The notes under the pieces: generated by a model
The model's input: the letters and a program-made list of their open reading frames with translations, nothing else
What the model was told of the DNA's origin: nothing
Database searches by the model: none
Position numbers and translations under genes: made by a program
Part shown: positions 25,676-34,354 of the stretch, piece after piece
How the letters are laid out: each line of letters opens with the position of its first letter
How positions within the stretch are numbered: the first letter of the stretch is position 1
NCBI GenBank assembly: GCA_040756995.1
Contig: JBFLYK010000023.1
Span: 34,842-98,841, forward strand
From: BP-133 sp040756995
GTDB lineage: Bacteria > Actinomycetota > Acidimicrobiia > IMCC26256 > BP-133
Length of the DNA: 64,000 nucleotides
Direction of reading: 5' to 3'

Positions 25676-25753
25676 TGCCGACGAAATTACACGGCTGTCG
25701 TGGGGAAGGCGGGGAGGAGAGCGCTCCGCCGGTCGACGGCCAGAATCGGGACC

Positions 25754-26476
25754 GTGGCGCTCGGGGTCGGGGTCGACGTGTCGGTCCGGCGGGGACTCGA
25801 CGTGGTGGTGCTCGACGAGCACCGGCGCCTGGTCGGGGCGCCGCGGGCCGGGCAGACGCCGGATGACCTGGAGGCGCTGTTGCGCCGCCTCCGGCCCGGG
25901 GCGGTGGCCATCGACTCGCCGCCGGCCTGGGGCGTTCGGGGCTCGAGCCGGCGGGCGGAGCGGGAGCTGATCGCCTTGGGGCTGCCGTGCTTCCGGACGC
26001 CGTCGGACCCGGCGTTGCGGGACCACCCGTTCTACGCCTGGATGTTCGCCGGGCACGCCGCCTTCGATGCCGCCGCCCGGGCCGGCTACCGGTGCTTCAC
26101 CGGCGGACGGGAGGCGCAGGGGCGGGCGCTGGAGGTGTTCCCACACGGGGTCGCCGTCGCCCTGGCCGGTCGCCGGCCGCCGCCGGGAACGGCCCGCCGA
26201 GCCGCGGCGAAGCGCCGCTGGAGGGCGGCCGTGCTGACCGGGGCAGGCGTCGACTCCGGGCCGCTGCGGACGCTCGACGCCGTCGACGCCGCGCTGGCGG
26301 CTCTCATGGCGGTCATCGTGGCCGAAGACGGCCCGTGGTTCTGCCTCGGGGAAGCCGACGAGGGCTGTGTGGTGCTACCCGGTGTCCGACCGCCCGGGCC
26401 CTATCCCCGGGCGGCGGAAACGTCTGTCACAGCCAGAGGGGCGGTCGGGTCCGGCGGTTCTGCCGCACCCGATTGA
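25754..26476 (+). CDS. DUF429 protein (predicted RNase H-like nuclease)
   Basis: A 240-residue protein from GTG 25754. It has the RNase H-like start GVGVDVSVRRGLDVVVLD, then AIDSPPAWG, a conserved EVFPHGVAVAL and the DAVDAALAALMA acid motif near the C-terminus. DUF429 proteins are predicted nucleases of unknown substrate. It is divergent from the DNA methyltransferase, which suggests a nucleic-acid link. The last 50 bp overlap the convergent NAGPA gene. Confidence 0.75.
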   Translation: MALGVGVDVSVRRGLDVVVLDEHRRLVGAPRAGQTPDDLEALLRRLRPGAVAIDSPPAWGVRGSSRRAERELIALGLPCFRTPSDPALRDHPFYAWMFAGHAAFDAAARAGYRCFTGGREAQGRALEVFPHGVAVALAGRRPPPGTARRAAAKRRWRAAVLTGAGVDSGPLRTLDAVDAALAALMAVIVAEDGPWFCLGEADEGCVVLPGVRPPGPYPRAAETSVTARGAVGSGGSAAPD

Positions 26477-28139
26477 TGCCCGACAGCACCAGCAGGATCA
26501 TCCCGCCGGCCAGCATCCCGGCCAGGCTGATGGCCACGCCCAGCGGCGGACCGCTCTCGTCGTCGCCGCCGAAGGCCAGGGCGGCGGGCCCGGGACCGGA
26601 GCCGAAGCCGGGGAACGAGGGGGCGACGCCCGACAGCCAGTCGCCGCTCGCGTCTCCGGGGGTGCCGTCCCGACCGTCGCCCTTGCCCTTGCCCTTTTTG
26701 TTCCGGCCCGACTTCTTGTCGGGGGCCGCTTCCAGCCGCGGGAAGGATCCGTCGCCGCCGGGGATGAAGCCGGGGTCATCCGGGGATCCGGCCAGTCCGC
26801 CACCAGGGCCCCCGGGGAACAGGCGACCCCCGTCGGTGAAGGGGATGTCGCCGCCCGCCGGCCCGTCGGAACCGGAGCCGGAGCCGGGTCCGGCGCCGGG
26901 CGAGGTCGTCGTCGTCGTCGTGCCGGACGGGTCGGGCCCGGGCTCCGGGTCACGGGGCTTCGGCACGAGGACCAGCGCGTTGGGCGCCATGCGTTCCACG
27001 TGGCCGGGGGCGATGACGTGCCCGTTGGGGTAGGCCGGCGGGCCGGGGTTGCGCGGATCGCTGGGAAGGTTCTTCACTTCGCCGGCGACGACGAACGTGG
27101 TCCCTCCCCCGCCGTCGAAGTTGACGGCGTCGGTGGCGCCGAGACCCTGGAGGAGGTCGGCGGCCTGGGCGAGGCTCATGCCGCCGGCGTCGTCCCGCCG
27201 GCCGTCCACCGTCACGAGGAAGCGCTCGCCGGCCCGGTTCCAGCCGAAGAGGGTGCGGGGCGCCCGGAAGCGGGTGAAACCGTCGGCGACGTCGGGGTAC
27301 ACCCGCTGCCCGTCCCGCAGGAGGACGGGGTGCACGCCGAGACTCTCCACCGCGTTCACGGAGGTCGACAGCTGCAGCTGCGCCGGGGTGCCGCTGGCGA
27401 CGCGGGCGGCGAGATCCCGCAGCGCCTTGGCGGCCGGGCCGACGCCGGACAGCACGGCGCCATCGGCCGGGATGCCGCCCGACGTGGCCCGGCTGCCGAC
27501 GACGGTCACGGTGCTGGCGCCGATCGTGCCCACCGGACCGGCGGCCTGGACCACGAGCTCGATCTCGGCGCCGGAGGGGGTGGAACCGCCCCACACCGGG
27601 GTGTAGAGGACGACGTCGTTCGCCCCCCGGTCGACGTTCACGCCGGTGAGGGCGACGGCCGGCCCGCCCCCGGCCGTGAGGGATCCGGACCAGCCGAGCG
27701 GACCGGCGTGGAGCGTGCCGTCGGCGGCCAGCGTGAGCTGGCCATAGCCGGCCCGGGGCGAGCGGAGCAGGCGCCCGCCGGTGACGACACCGCCCCGGGG
27801 CTGGTCGGGATCGGGATCGTGGAAGTCGCCGTTGATCCCGGCGATGCAGCCGACCCGCCGGCACATGTCGCTCGGCAGTTCGTGCTGGGCCGTGCGGTGC
27901 GGGATGGCGTCGTAGGCGCTCACCGCCTTGAGCGCCACCGGGGCGCCGGGCCCGACCCGGGCGACCTGGACAGACTGCGCCGGGTCGGCGGCCGTCAGGC
28001 TGAGGTGCTCCACCCCCTCGTGGATGGCGGCGCTGGACCTGACCTGGAAGCCGTTCGGCACGGATCCATGCGCCCGCGCCAGGGTGGCCGGAAGCAGCAG
28101 CAGCACAGCGAGAACAGCACTTCGAAGCCCGCGCAACAT
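26427..28139 (-). CDS. exported phosphodiester glycosidase (NAGPA domain)
   Basis: A 570-residue protein from ATG 28139 (GTG 28160 possible). Signal peptide 1-23, then a phosphodiester glycosidase domain to about 385 with GINGDFHD, LVTVDGRRDD and NFDGGGGTTFVV. These enzymes remove sugar phosphate caps from phosphodiesters, such as wall or exopolysaccharide linkages. A 130-residue Gly/Pro/Thr-rich tail precedes a final transmembrane helix (about 535-557) and basic end, so it is probably anchored outside the membrane by its C-terminus. Confidence 0.85.
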   Translation of the reverse strand: MLRGLRSAVLAVLLLLPATLARAHGSVPNGFQVRSSAAIHEGVEHLSLTAADPAQSVQVARVGPGAPVALKAVSAYDAIPHRTAQHELPSDMCRRVGCIAGINGDFHDPDPDQPRGGVVTGGRLLRSPRAGYGQLTLAADGTLHAGPLGWSGSLTAGGGPAVALTGVNVDRGANDVVLYTPVWGGSTPSGAEIELVVQAAGPVGTIGASTVTVVGSRATSGGIPADGAVLSGVGPAAKALRDLAARVASGTPAQLQLSTSVNAVESLGVHPVLLRDGQRVYPDVADGFTRFRAPRTLFGWNRAGERFLVTVDGRRDDAGGMSLAQAADLLQGLGATDAVNFDGGGGTTFVVAGEVKNLPSDPRNPGPPAYPNGHVIAPGHVERMAPNALVLVPKPRDPEPGPDPSGTTTTTTSPGAGPGSGSGSDGPAGGDIPFTDGGRLFPGGPGGGLAGSPDDPGFIPGGDGSFPRLEAAPDKKSGRNKKGKGKGDGRDGTPGDASGDWLSGVAPSFPGFGSGPGPAALAFGGDDESGPPLGVAISLAGMLAGGMILLVLSGINRVRQNRRTRPPLWL

Positions 28140-28333
28140 CGCCTCCAGCTCGAGGTCCACCGGGGGGAAGTGGAATCACGACATCCGGAGCCGAGGCGCC
28201 GGCTGCCCAGAGGTTCGGGGCGGGCGCGGTGCCGTCCTGTCTGGGAGGCGGCCAGGGGGCGGGGCGGGCGACAGGTCTACCCGGAGTGGGTCGGCTTCTC
28301 CCCCTTGAACGGTTGCAGCCGTGTCGGCTGGTC

Positions 28334-28355
28334 CCGCCCGGATCGTCCCGGGCGG
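28334..28355 (-). terminator. terminator hairpin after the secreted phosphoesterase gene
   Basis: CCGCCCGG (28334-28341) and CCGGGCGG (28348-28355) form a perfect 8 bp stem with a 6 nt loop, 10 bp beyond the stop of the minus-strand phosphoesterase gene. Confidence 0.6.
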
Positions 28356-28364
28356 AAGAGGAAG

Positions 28365-30302
28365 TCAGGGCAGAGCGGCCACCGACACGATCGGGCGCGC
28401 CGGGGGGTTGCCGCCCAGCGAGCCGACGAAGGCCAGGGCCGAGAAGTTGAAGATGCCGCCGTCCTCCCCGACCATCAGATAGCCGTCGCCGTAGCGGACC
28501 ATGCCGGTCACCGGTTTGGCCAGCCGTACCGATCCCAGCGATCCCTTGAACGGCGCATCGAAGGCGAAGATCCCGCCGTCGGACGCCACGAGCCAGTAAC
28601 CCTGGCCGTCGCCGTCGGGAACCAGTGACTGAACCGGCTGGTTGAGTTTCTGGCCGCCCATCGAACCGGCGAACCGGGCGTCGCCGAAGGCGAAGATGCC
28701 GCCGTCGGAGGCGACCATGTAGTAGCCCAGCCCGCTCGGGGTAATCACCGAGTCGAGCACCGGGCCGTTGAGCGGCACGGCGGCGACGTCGCCCACGGAG
28801 CGGGCGTCGCCGAACGGCACCACCCGCCCTCTGGTGGTGAACACGAGATAACCCTGCCCGGTCGGTGTCGCCGACAGGCTCGTCGGCAGCTCATCGTCGC
28901 CGAGCACCGATCCGGCGACGCCGCCCAGCGCCGGTGCATCGCCGAAGGCCGTCACCCCGCCGGCGTCGTCGAGGACCCAGGCCCCCCGGCCTGACGGGGT
29001 GGGTTCGAGGTCGACGGCGGACCGGCCGGCCGGAACCACGGCGTTGCCGAAGCGGTCGGCCTCGCCGAAGGCGTGGACCGTCCCGTCGGCGCCGAGCATC
29101 CAGTAGCCCGAACGCAGGGCCATCGGCCGCACGAGGGTGGCGGCCAGCGGCGCCGGTTCCGCCGGAGGGGCGGTGGTCGGGGGCGTGAAGGTGGTCGGAG
29201 GCGTCAGCCGGTCAGGGTTCGGATCGGCGATCGTGAACTGGTCGGCGAAGCCGCCGTTCCTCGTGGCGACGAACTGCGCCTGGATCCGGTCCGCCGTCAC
29301 CGTGTACTTCATGAATCCGTGGGTGGGCTTGATGTTCGAACCCATGATCGCCCGGAAGGCGCCGGCCTCCCGGTCCTTCGGGTCCATCGGCCGCAGGCCG
29401 ATTCCGAGGGTTCCGGCGATGACGACGATCGGCCCTGCGCCCTTGGCGTAGATGTCGGACGTGCCGTCATCGGCGAAGCAGGCGGGGTCGACCCGGTTGA
29501 CCGGGATGGCGGTGCACCTCGGGCCGGTGGCGAGTTGCCGGGACCGGGCGTAACCGTGCTCATGCCCCTGGAGGATGAGGTCGACGCGCTTGTCCACCAA
29601 CAGGTTGAAGAGCGCTTGGCCGATCTCGCAGCTCTTCTCGCCGGTGGAGATGCAGTTGCGGGCCATACCCACGGCGACCCAGCGGATGCCGGCCGCCCGG
29701 GCGCCGTCGATGGCGTCCACGAGCCACTGCCAGTGGATGTTGCCGGGGACGTAGTCGTAGGTGGTGCCGTCCGGCGTCGTGATCGACGGCGAGATCATGA
29801 TGACCCGCATCAGCGGTTGCGGCTTCGGGTGATCGAAGAAGTACTCCTTGCCGTAGGTGCCGGTGCTGCCCATGCGGTCGGGCACGCAGGCGGTGTACTT
29901 GTCGATCAGCGTGCGGTACTGGGCGGCCGGGCCCGGCCCTGTTCCGAGATCGTGACCACCGGTCACGATCTGGTAGGGGAAGGCCGGACCCACCCCGGTG
30001 CGCGGATCCTTGATGAAGTCGCACCAGGCCGACTCCGGGTAGATCTGGTCGTAGGCCATGTCGCCCAGGTGGAGGGCGAAATCGACCCCGGCGGCGGCGA
30101 TTCCCTTGACGGTGCCGGCGGCGATCGGGTTGTAACCCATGTCGCCGCCCGCCGCGAAGCTGAAGGCCTGCGGGGCCGGCGGCCCCGGAGGTGTGGCCGG
30201 GGTGACCGCCGGGGCGTCGGGCACGAGGGTGACTCCGAGTGCGACGGCGAGCACGGCTCCGGCCAGGGCCAGCGTCCGAGCGCGCCCGGGCCTTCTCGTC
30301 AT
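28365..30302 (-). CDS. secreted calcineurin-like phosphoesterase with GYW repeats
   Basis: A 645-residue exported protein, signal 1-30. The metallophosphoesterase domain (about 45-345) has GGDMGYN, LHLGDMAYDQ, TGGHDLG and LQGHEHGYARS, resembling purple acid phosphatase-like enzymes. After a Thr/Pro linker, residues 390-645 hold about five repeats of the form GYWMLGADGTVHAFGEA or GYYMVASDGGIFAFGDA. The same module is in the PGRP amidase at 14.2-16.2 kb. Start ATG 30302 follows GAGGGGGTG. GTG 30308 is an alternative. Confidence 0.86.
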   Translation of the reverse strand: MTRRPGRARTLALAGAVLAVALGVTLVPDAPAVTPATPPGPPAPQAFSFAAGGDMGYNPIAAGTVKGIAAAGVDFALHLGDMAYDQIYPESAWCDFIKDPRTGVGPAFPYQIVTGGHDLGTGPGPAAQYRTLIDKYTACVPDRMGSTGTYGKEYFFDHPKPQPLMRVIMISPSITTPDGTTYDYVPGNIHWQWLVDAIDGARAAGIRWVAVGMARNCISTGEKSCEIGQALFNLLVDKRVDLILQGHEHGYARSRQLATGPRCTAIPVNRVDPACFADDGTSDIYAKGAGPIVVIAGTLGIGLRPMDPKDREAGAFRAIMGSNIKPTHGFMKYTVTADRIQAQFVATRNGGFADQFTIADPNPDRLTPPTTFTPPTTAPPAEPAPLAATLVRPMALRSGYWMLGADGTVHAFGEADRFGNAVVPAGRSAVDLEPTPSGRGAWVLDDAGGVTAFGDAPALGGVAGSVLGDDELPTSLSATPTGQGYLVFTTRGRVVPFGDARSVGDVAAVPLNGPVLDSVITPSGLGYYMVASDGGIFAFGDARFAGSMGGQKLNQPVQSLVPDGDGQGYWLVASDGGIFAFDAPFKGSLGSVRLAKPVTGMVRYGDGYLMVGEDGGIFNFSALAFVGSLGGNPPARPIVSVAALP

Positions 30303-30475
30303 CCGCACCCCCTCAAATCACCAAACCCGCGAGACGGTCGGAACCGCTCAGCCTTCTCGATTCGCCGCCGAACGGGCAGACCCTCCCCGATGGGCGCAAA
30401 GACCACGACCTGTTAGCCATGCGCCTACCGCTCGACAACAGACGGTAAACGTCGCCGCGCCCACGACACTCCCCC

Positions 30476-30502
30476 GTTTCGGGCCTGGTCGGTCATGGGT
30501 AG
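30476..30502 (+). promoter_or_regulatory. candidate stress-sigma promoter of the ferritin-like operon
   Basis: GTTT at 30476-30479, 17 bp, GGGTAG at 30497-30502, matching the actinobacterial SigB/SigF pattern GTTT-N15-17-GGGTA. The start codon is at 30538. Confidence 0.55.
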
Positions 30503-30537
30503 CGAGCGGCCACCAGGAGCGCCGGAGGAGAGGTCGA

Positions 30538-31767
30538 ATGCCGTTCAACCCGTTGGAGCAACAGGGAATTCCGCTCGACCAGCAGCTGAGGAACTGGTCG
30601 GAGCTGACCGTCGAGCCCTACGACAAGCGCACGATCCACCCCTACAGCCGGTCTCGCGTCATCGTGATGAACGGCATCGAGGTGGAGTCCATCATCTTCA
30701 GCCACCAGTTCAACCGGATGACCGACAACCTCGAGATCAAAACCTCGTTGGCCCTGGCCCGTCGAGTCGACCAGCAGCAGCAGAAGGCGGTCAACTGGCT
30801 GTCCCCCGGCAACGAGACACCGCTCGAGACCACCATCGGTTATGAGCAGGTCGCCATCGACCTGACCGCTTGGGTGGCCCAGAACGAGCCGGACCCCTAC
30901 GTGAAGCAGACGTTCGACTTCGGTCTGCTGGAAGACTTCGATCACCTCTACCGCTACGCCAACCTCTACGAGCTGATCCGGGGAGAGCGAGCCGAGAACC
31001 TGACCCGCGACCTGACCGAGATCATGCCGGGGCGGCCGACGTTCGTGGAGCATCGCCATCCCGCCGACGACCTGCGGCGGCACTTCGACCGCCACACCGT
31101 CGATCCCCTGACCCGCATGCACTGCATGACAGTCACCGCTGCTGAACAGCAGACGATGAACTTCTACATGAACCACGGGCCCGACTTCATGGAGCCGATC
31201 GCCCGGGGGCTCTACCTCGAGATCGCCATGATCGAGGAGCAGCACGTGACCCAGTACGAATCGCTGATCGACCCGCTCGAGAGCCTGCTCGAGTGCCTGG
31301 TGTTCCACAAGTACAACGAGGTGCACATGTACCACTCGTTCATGGAGGACGAGACCGAGGACCGGCGCCTCAAGCAGCTGTGGGAACTGCACCTGAACAT
31401 GGAGATCGAGCAGCTCAAGGAGGCGTGCCGGCTGCTGCAGAAGTACGAGGGCAAGACGCCGGAGGAGATCCTGCCCCCGCAGCTGCCCAAGGGCGTGAAG
31501 TTCCAGTCCAACAAGGACTACGTGCGGCAGGTGCTGGGCCAGCAGGTCGACCTGCGGACGAACGGGCCCGATTTCGTGCCGGTCAACACGCTGCCCGCCG
31601 ATCACCGCTCCTTCGCCTACCAGAAGATGGTCAACGCCGGCGGCAACCCCAGCGAGTGGGTCGTTGAGGAGAACCGAGAGGCGCAGGGCCGGGAGTACCG
31701 TCTGCAGCCCGAAGGCGAGCACCCCGTCGCCGACCTGCGCGAACCCGCCCGGACCGGGAACCGCTGA
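30538..31767 (+). CDS. large ferritin-like domain protein
   Basis: A 409-residue protein from ATG 30538 with GGAGGAGAGG upstream. The helical middle (about 190-310) has carboxylate-His pairs such as EIAMIEEQHVTQYESL and EVHMYHSFMEDE, suggesting a ferritin-like di-iron bundle. The N- and C-terminal parts are unfamiliar. No signal peptide. It is followed after 21 bp by a second ferritin-like gene in the same operon. The function is unknown, possibly iron oxidation or peroxide defence. Confidence 0.7.
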   Translation: MPFNPLEQQGIPLDQQLRNWSELTVEPYDKRTIHPYSRSRVIVMNGIEVESIIFSHQFNRMTDNLEIKTSLALARRVDQQQQKAVNWLSPGNETPLETTIGYEQVAIDLTAWVAQNEPDPYVKQTFDFGLLEDFDHLYRYANLYELIRGERAENLTRDLTEIMPGRPTFVEHRHPADDLRRHFDRHTVDPLTRMHCMTVTAAEQQTMNFYMNHGPDFMEPIARGLYLEIAMIEEQHVTQYESLIDPLESLLECLVFHKYNEVHMYHSFMEDETEDRRLKQLWELHLNMEIEQLKEACRLLQKYEGKTPEEILPPQLPKGVKFQSNKDYVRQVLGQQVDLRTNGPDFVPVNTLPADHRSFAYQKMVNAGGNPSEWVVEENREAQGREYRLQPEGEHPVADLREPARTGNR

Positions 31768-31788
31768 CGAGCGAAGAGGAGAATGTCG

Positions 31789-32421
31789 ATGGCGACCCTC
31801 ACGACCAAGGAAACCGGCGGCATGGCGCCGCTCATGACCGATGTCTCGTTCAGCCCGCCGGAGTGCGCCATGCCGCCGGAACAGCTGGAGAACTTCCTCG
31901 CCGGCACCGGACTCAACGGCCCGTTCATGGCCGACCTGTTGAGCGCCTGCCTCATGCACGAGCAATGCGGCCTCCACCTGTACCGCACGGCGATCTCCAT
32001 GACGACCAACGGTGAGCTCCGAGCGAAGTACGAGGAGTTCGGCGCCGAAACCGAGGAACACATCCGCATCTACGAAGAACTCATCGCCGCCTGCGGCGGC
32101 CAACCGGGCTACGTCAGCCCCACCGCCCGGCTGACCGAGGCGCTGGACATGAAGATGCACGAGGCCGCCCTGCTGCTCCCGGATGGCGCCGACCAACCGA
32201 CACTCGAGCTGGCCATCCTCGAGGCGGTCGTCCTCGCCGAATCCAAGTGCCATTCCAACTGGTCGCTGATCCAGAAGATGAGCGGCGAGCTGCCCGACGG
32301 TGAGGCGAAGACCGCCTTCCGGACCGCCGTCGACCAGGTGGAGCAACAGGAGGACGAACACATCCGCTGGGCCCGGGAGACCTGGGAGCAGCTGATGATG
32401 ACGATGGCCCGGAGGACATAG
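31789..32421 (+). CDS. ferritin-like protein
   Basis: A 210-residue helical protein. Metal-ligand pairs are visible in CLMHEQCGLHLYR, GAETEEHIRIYEEL, LAESKCHSNW and QQEDEHIRWARE, the ExxH pattern of ferritin-like bundles. The start is ATG 31789, 8 bp after AGAGGA. ATG 31783 is possible but too close. It is co-transcribed with the larger ferritin-like gene and may form a heteromeric complex with it. Confidence 0.75.
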   Translation: MATLTTKETGGMAPLMTDVSFSPPECAMPPEQLENFLAGTGLNGPFMADLLSACLMHEQCGLHLYRTAISMTTNGELRAKYEEFGAETEEHIRIYEELIAACGGQPGYVSPTARLTEALDMKMHEAALLLPDGADQPTLELAILEAVVLAESKCHSNWSLIQKMSGELPDGEAKTAFRTAVDQVEQQEDEHIRWARETWEQLMMTMARRT

Positions 32422-32423
32422 CC

Positions 32424-32449
32424 GCTTCGCGGTTTCCTCCGTTGGGTAA
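32424..32449 (+). promoter_or_regulatory. candidate stress-sigma promoter of the ppx/gppA-like gene
   Basis: GCTT at 32424-32427, 16 bp, GGGTAA at 32444-32449. Transcription would start only a few bases before ATG 32459, giving a nearly leaderless message. Confidence 0.4.
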
Positions 32450-32458
32450 CCACCCGAC

Positions 32459-33487
32459 ATGAGACTCGGAGTCCTCGACGTTGGGTCGAACACGGTCCAT
32501 CACCTGGTGGTCGATGCCGGGCCCGGCGAGCCGCCACTTCCGGTGTTTGCCCGAAAGTGGCGGCTCCGCCTGGCCGAGGGCGTCAAGCGGGACGGCACGC
32601 TGAGCGAGGAGGCGATCTCCGCCCTCGAGGCCTGCTTCCGGGAAGCAATGCAGGATGCCGAGGACTCCTATGTCGACGAGTTCTTTCCCTTCGCCACGGC
32701 CGTCCTGCGCGACGCCCCCAACCGTGACGCCGTCGTGGCCCGCCTGCAGGACAGGACCGGTGTGCAACTGACCCTGCTGAGCGGCGAGGACGAGGCTCGG
32801 TTCACCTTCGCGGCCGCTCGCCGCTGGTTCGGATGGTCCGTCGGGCCGATGCTGCTCATGGACATCGGAGGCGGCTCGCTGGAGATCGCCATCGGGCGGG
32901 CCGAGGACCCGAGTTTCGCCGTGTCACATCCCCTCGGCGCCGCCCGGATGAGCCGTGAGTGGCTCCGGGGGAACCCACCCCCGAGGCGGGCCCGGAAGGC
33001 GGCCGCCCATCACGTCCGCAGCCGTATCCAGGAGGCGGTGCTGCGCGTCCGTTGGGAGGGCACACCGGAACTCACGGTGGCGACGTCGAAGACGTTCGAG
33101 CAACTGGCCCGCATCTCCGGCGCGCCGCCGAACCGCCGCGGCGTCTTCCTCACCCGGGAACTGACGTACGCCGATCTCGACCGCTGGCTTCCGAAGCTGG
33201 CCGCCATGACCGACAAGCAACGGGCCCGGCTTCCCGGAGTCTCCCGGCACCGGGCCCGCCAGCTGTTGGCCGGCGCCATCGTGGCTCACACGGCCATGCG
33301 GCTTCTCGAGGTGTCACGCATCCGGCTGTGCCCCTGGGGTCTGCGCGAAGGCATCATCCTGCGCCGCCTCGACGCCAGCCGGGCGACGATCGGCGGACTG
33401 AGCGACTTCCCGCAGCGCGGCGTCCCACTCGGTCACGAAGCGGTCAATGGAGAAGCGGCGCTGCGCCGCCCGGCGAGCGCCGTCTGA
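32459..33487 (+). CDS. Ppx/GppA family exopolyphosphatase
   Basis: A 342-residue sugar-kinase/Hsp70-fold phosphatase. Signatures are LGVLDVGSNTVHHLVVD at the N-terminus, FFPFATAVLRDAPNR, LSGEDEARFTF and the phosphate loop MDIGGGSLEIAIG. The enzyme hydrolyses polyphosphate and/or pppGpp. The family fold ends near WGLREGIIL, leaving about 45 residues of tail that overlap a convergent glycosyltransferase gene by 174 bp. Confidence 0.9.
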   Translation: MRLGVLDVGSNTVHHLVVDAGPGEPPLPVFARKWRLRLAEGVKRDGTLSEEAISALEACFREAMQDAEDSYVDEFFPFATAVLRDAPNRDAVVARLQDRTGVQLTLLSGEDEARFTFAAARRWFGWSVGPMLLMDIGGGSLEIAIGRAEDPSFAVSHPLGAARMSREWLRGNPPPRRARKAAAHHVRSRIQEAVLRVRWEGTPELTVATSKTFEQLARISGAPPNRRGVFLTRELTYADLDRWLPKLAAMTDKQRARLPGVSRHRARQLLAGAIVAHTAMRLLEVSRIRLCPWGLREGIILRRLDASRATIGGLSDFPQRGVPLGHEAVNGEAALRRPASAV

Positions 33488-34354
33488 CAGGCGCGCCGCC
33501 AGCGCAGGGTCGGACAGGAGCGACCGCATCCGCGCCACGAGCCGGTCGACGTCGGTGTCGACGTAGCCCGACACGCCGCTCTGGACCGCCGTGGCCATCT
33601 CGGTGGTGGCCAGGCCGACGATCGGAACCCCGGCCATCATCGCTTCGCAGACGGCCAGCCCGAGGCTGGTCCAGCGGATCGGGTTGAAGAGGAACCGGTA
33701 CCGGGCGGCGAAGGCCGGCAGACCGGGCGGCTTGATCTCGCCGAGCCCCCCGAGTTCCTCGGACCCCATGCCGACGAGATCGAGCGGGATCTGGCGCCGA
33801 ACGGTGTCGAAGACGTCGGCGCCGAGCCGGCGGCCCCGCCGCCCCAGGTGATTGACCACGACGAGCCCCCGCTCCAGCTCGCCCGTCCAGCGGATGTCGC
33901 CGGGCAGGGCGACGCCGTGGTCGATGACCCTGGTCGGCCCGGAGCCGTTGTCCCACATCAGCCGGTTGAAGGGCGTGACGTGAACGACGAGGACGTCGGG
34001 ATCGTCGACCGGATGGACCGTGTCCGTCGGCGACGCCCGGGGCGGGTCGTGCTCCACGTAGATGCGCGGCCCGCACCGCTGGGCCGCAGACAGGACGTCG
34101 TGCTGGTCCTCCAGCCAGTGGCGGGCCGACTGGAACACGACGACGTCGACGTCGAGGTCGGCCACCGCTTCGGCCGGTACCGCCGTCACGTTGTCCGGCC
34201 AGGGGAACGTCCCGGCCCGCCCGGCGTAGCCGTCGGCGCCATCGGGCCTCGTCGGGAGGATCAGGTCGTGCGGCAGGTGCGACAGGTACCAGAGGTAGCT
34301 GCCGTGCACGTGCCAGGTCAGGACCCGCAGCCTCCGGTGGCCGTCGCCGCTCAT
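33314..34354 (-). CDS. glycosyltransferase (GT4-like)
   Basis: A 346-residue GT-B type protein. The C-terminal nucleotide-sugar half has RYRFLFNPIRWTSLGLAVCE and MMAGVPIVGLATTEM, the acceptor-adjacent E and loop of GT4. The N-terminus starts LRVLTWHVHGSYLWYL. The donor is unknown. ATG 34354 overlaps the upstream GT9 stop by ATGA. It is the last gene of the heptose glycan operon. The 3' end overlaps the convergent Ppx gene by 174 bp. Confidence 0.82.
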   Translation of the reverse strand: MSGDGHRRLRVLTWHVHGSYLWYLSHLPHDLILPTRPDGADGYAGRAGTFPWPDNVTAVPAEAVADLDVDVVVFQSARHWLEDQHDVLSAAQRCGPRIYVEHDPPRASPTDTVHPVDDPDVLVVHVTPFNRLMWDNGSGPTRVIDHGVALPGDIRWTGELERGLVVVNHLGRRGRRLGADVFDTVRRQIPLDLVGMGSEELGGLGEIKPPGLPAFAARYRFLFNPIRWTSLGLAVCEAMMAGVPIVGLATTEMATAVQSGVSGYVDTDVDRLVARMRSLLSDPALAARLSDGARRAAQRRFSIDRFVTEWDAALREVAQSADRRPAGVEAAQDDAFAQTPGAQPDA

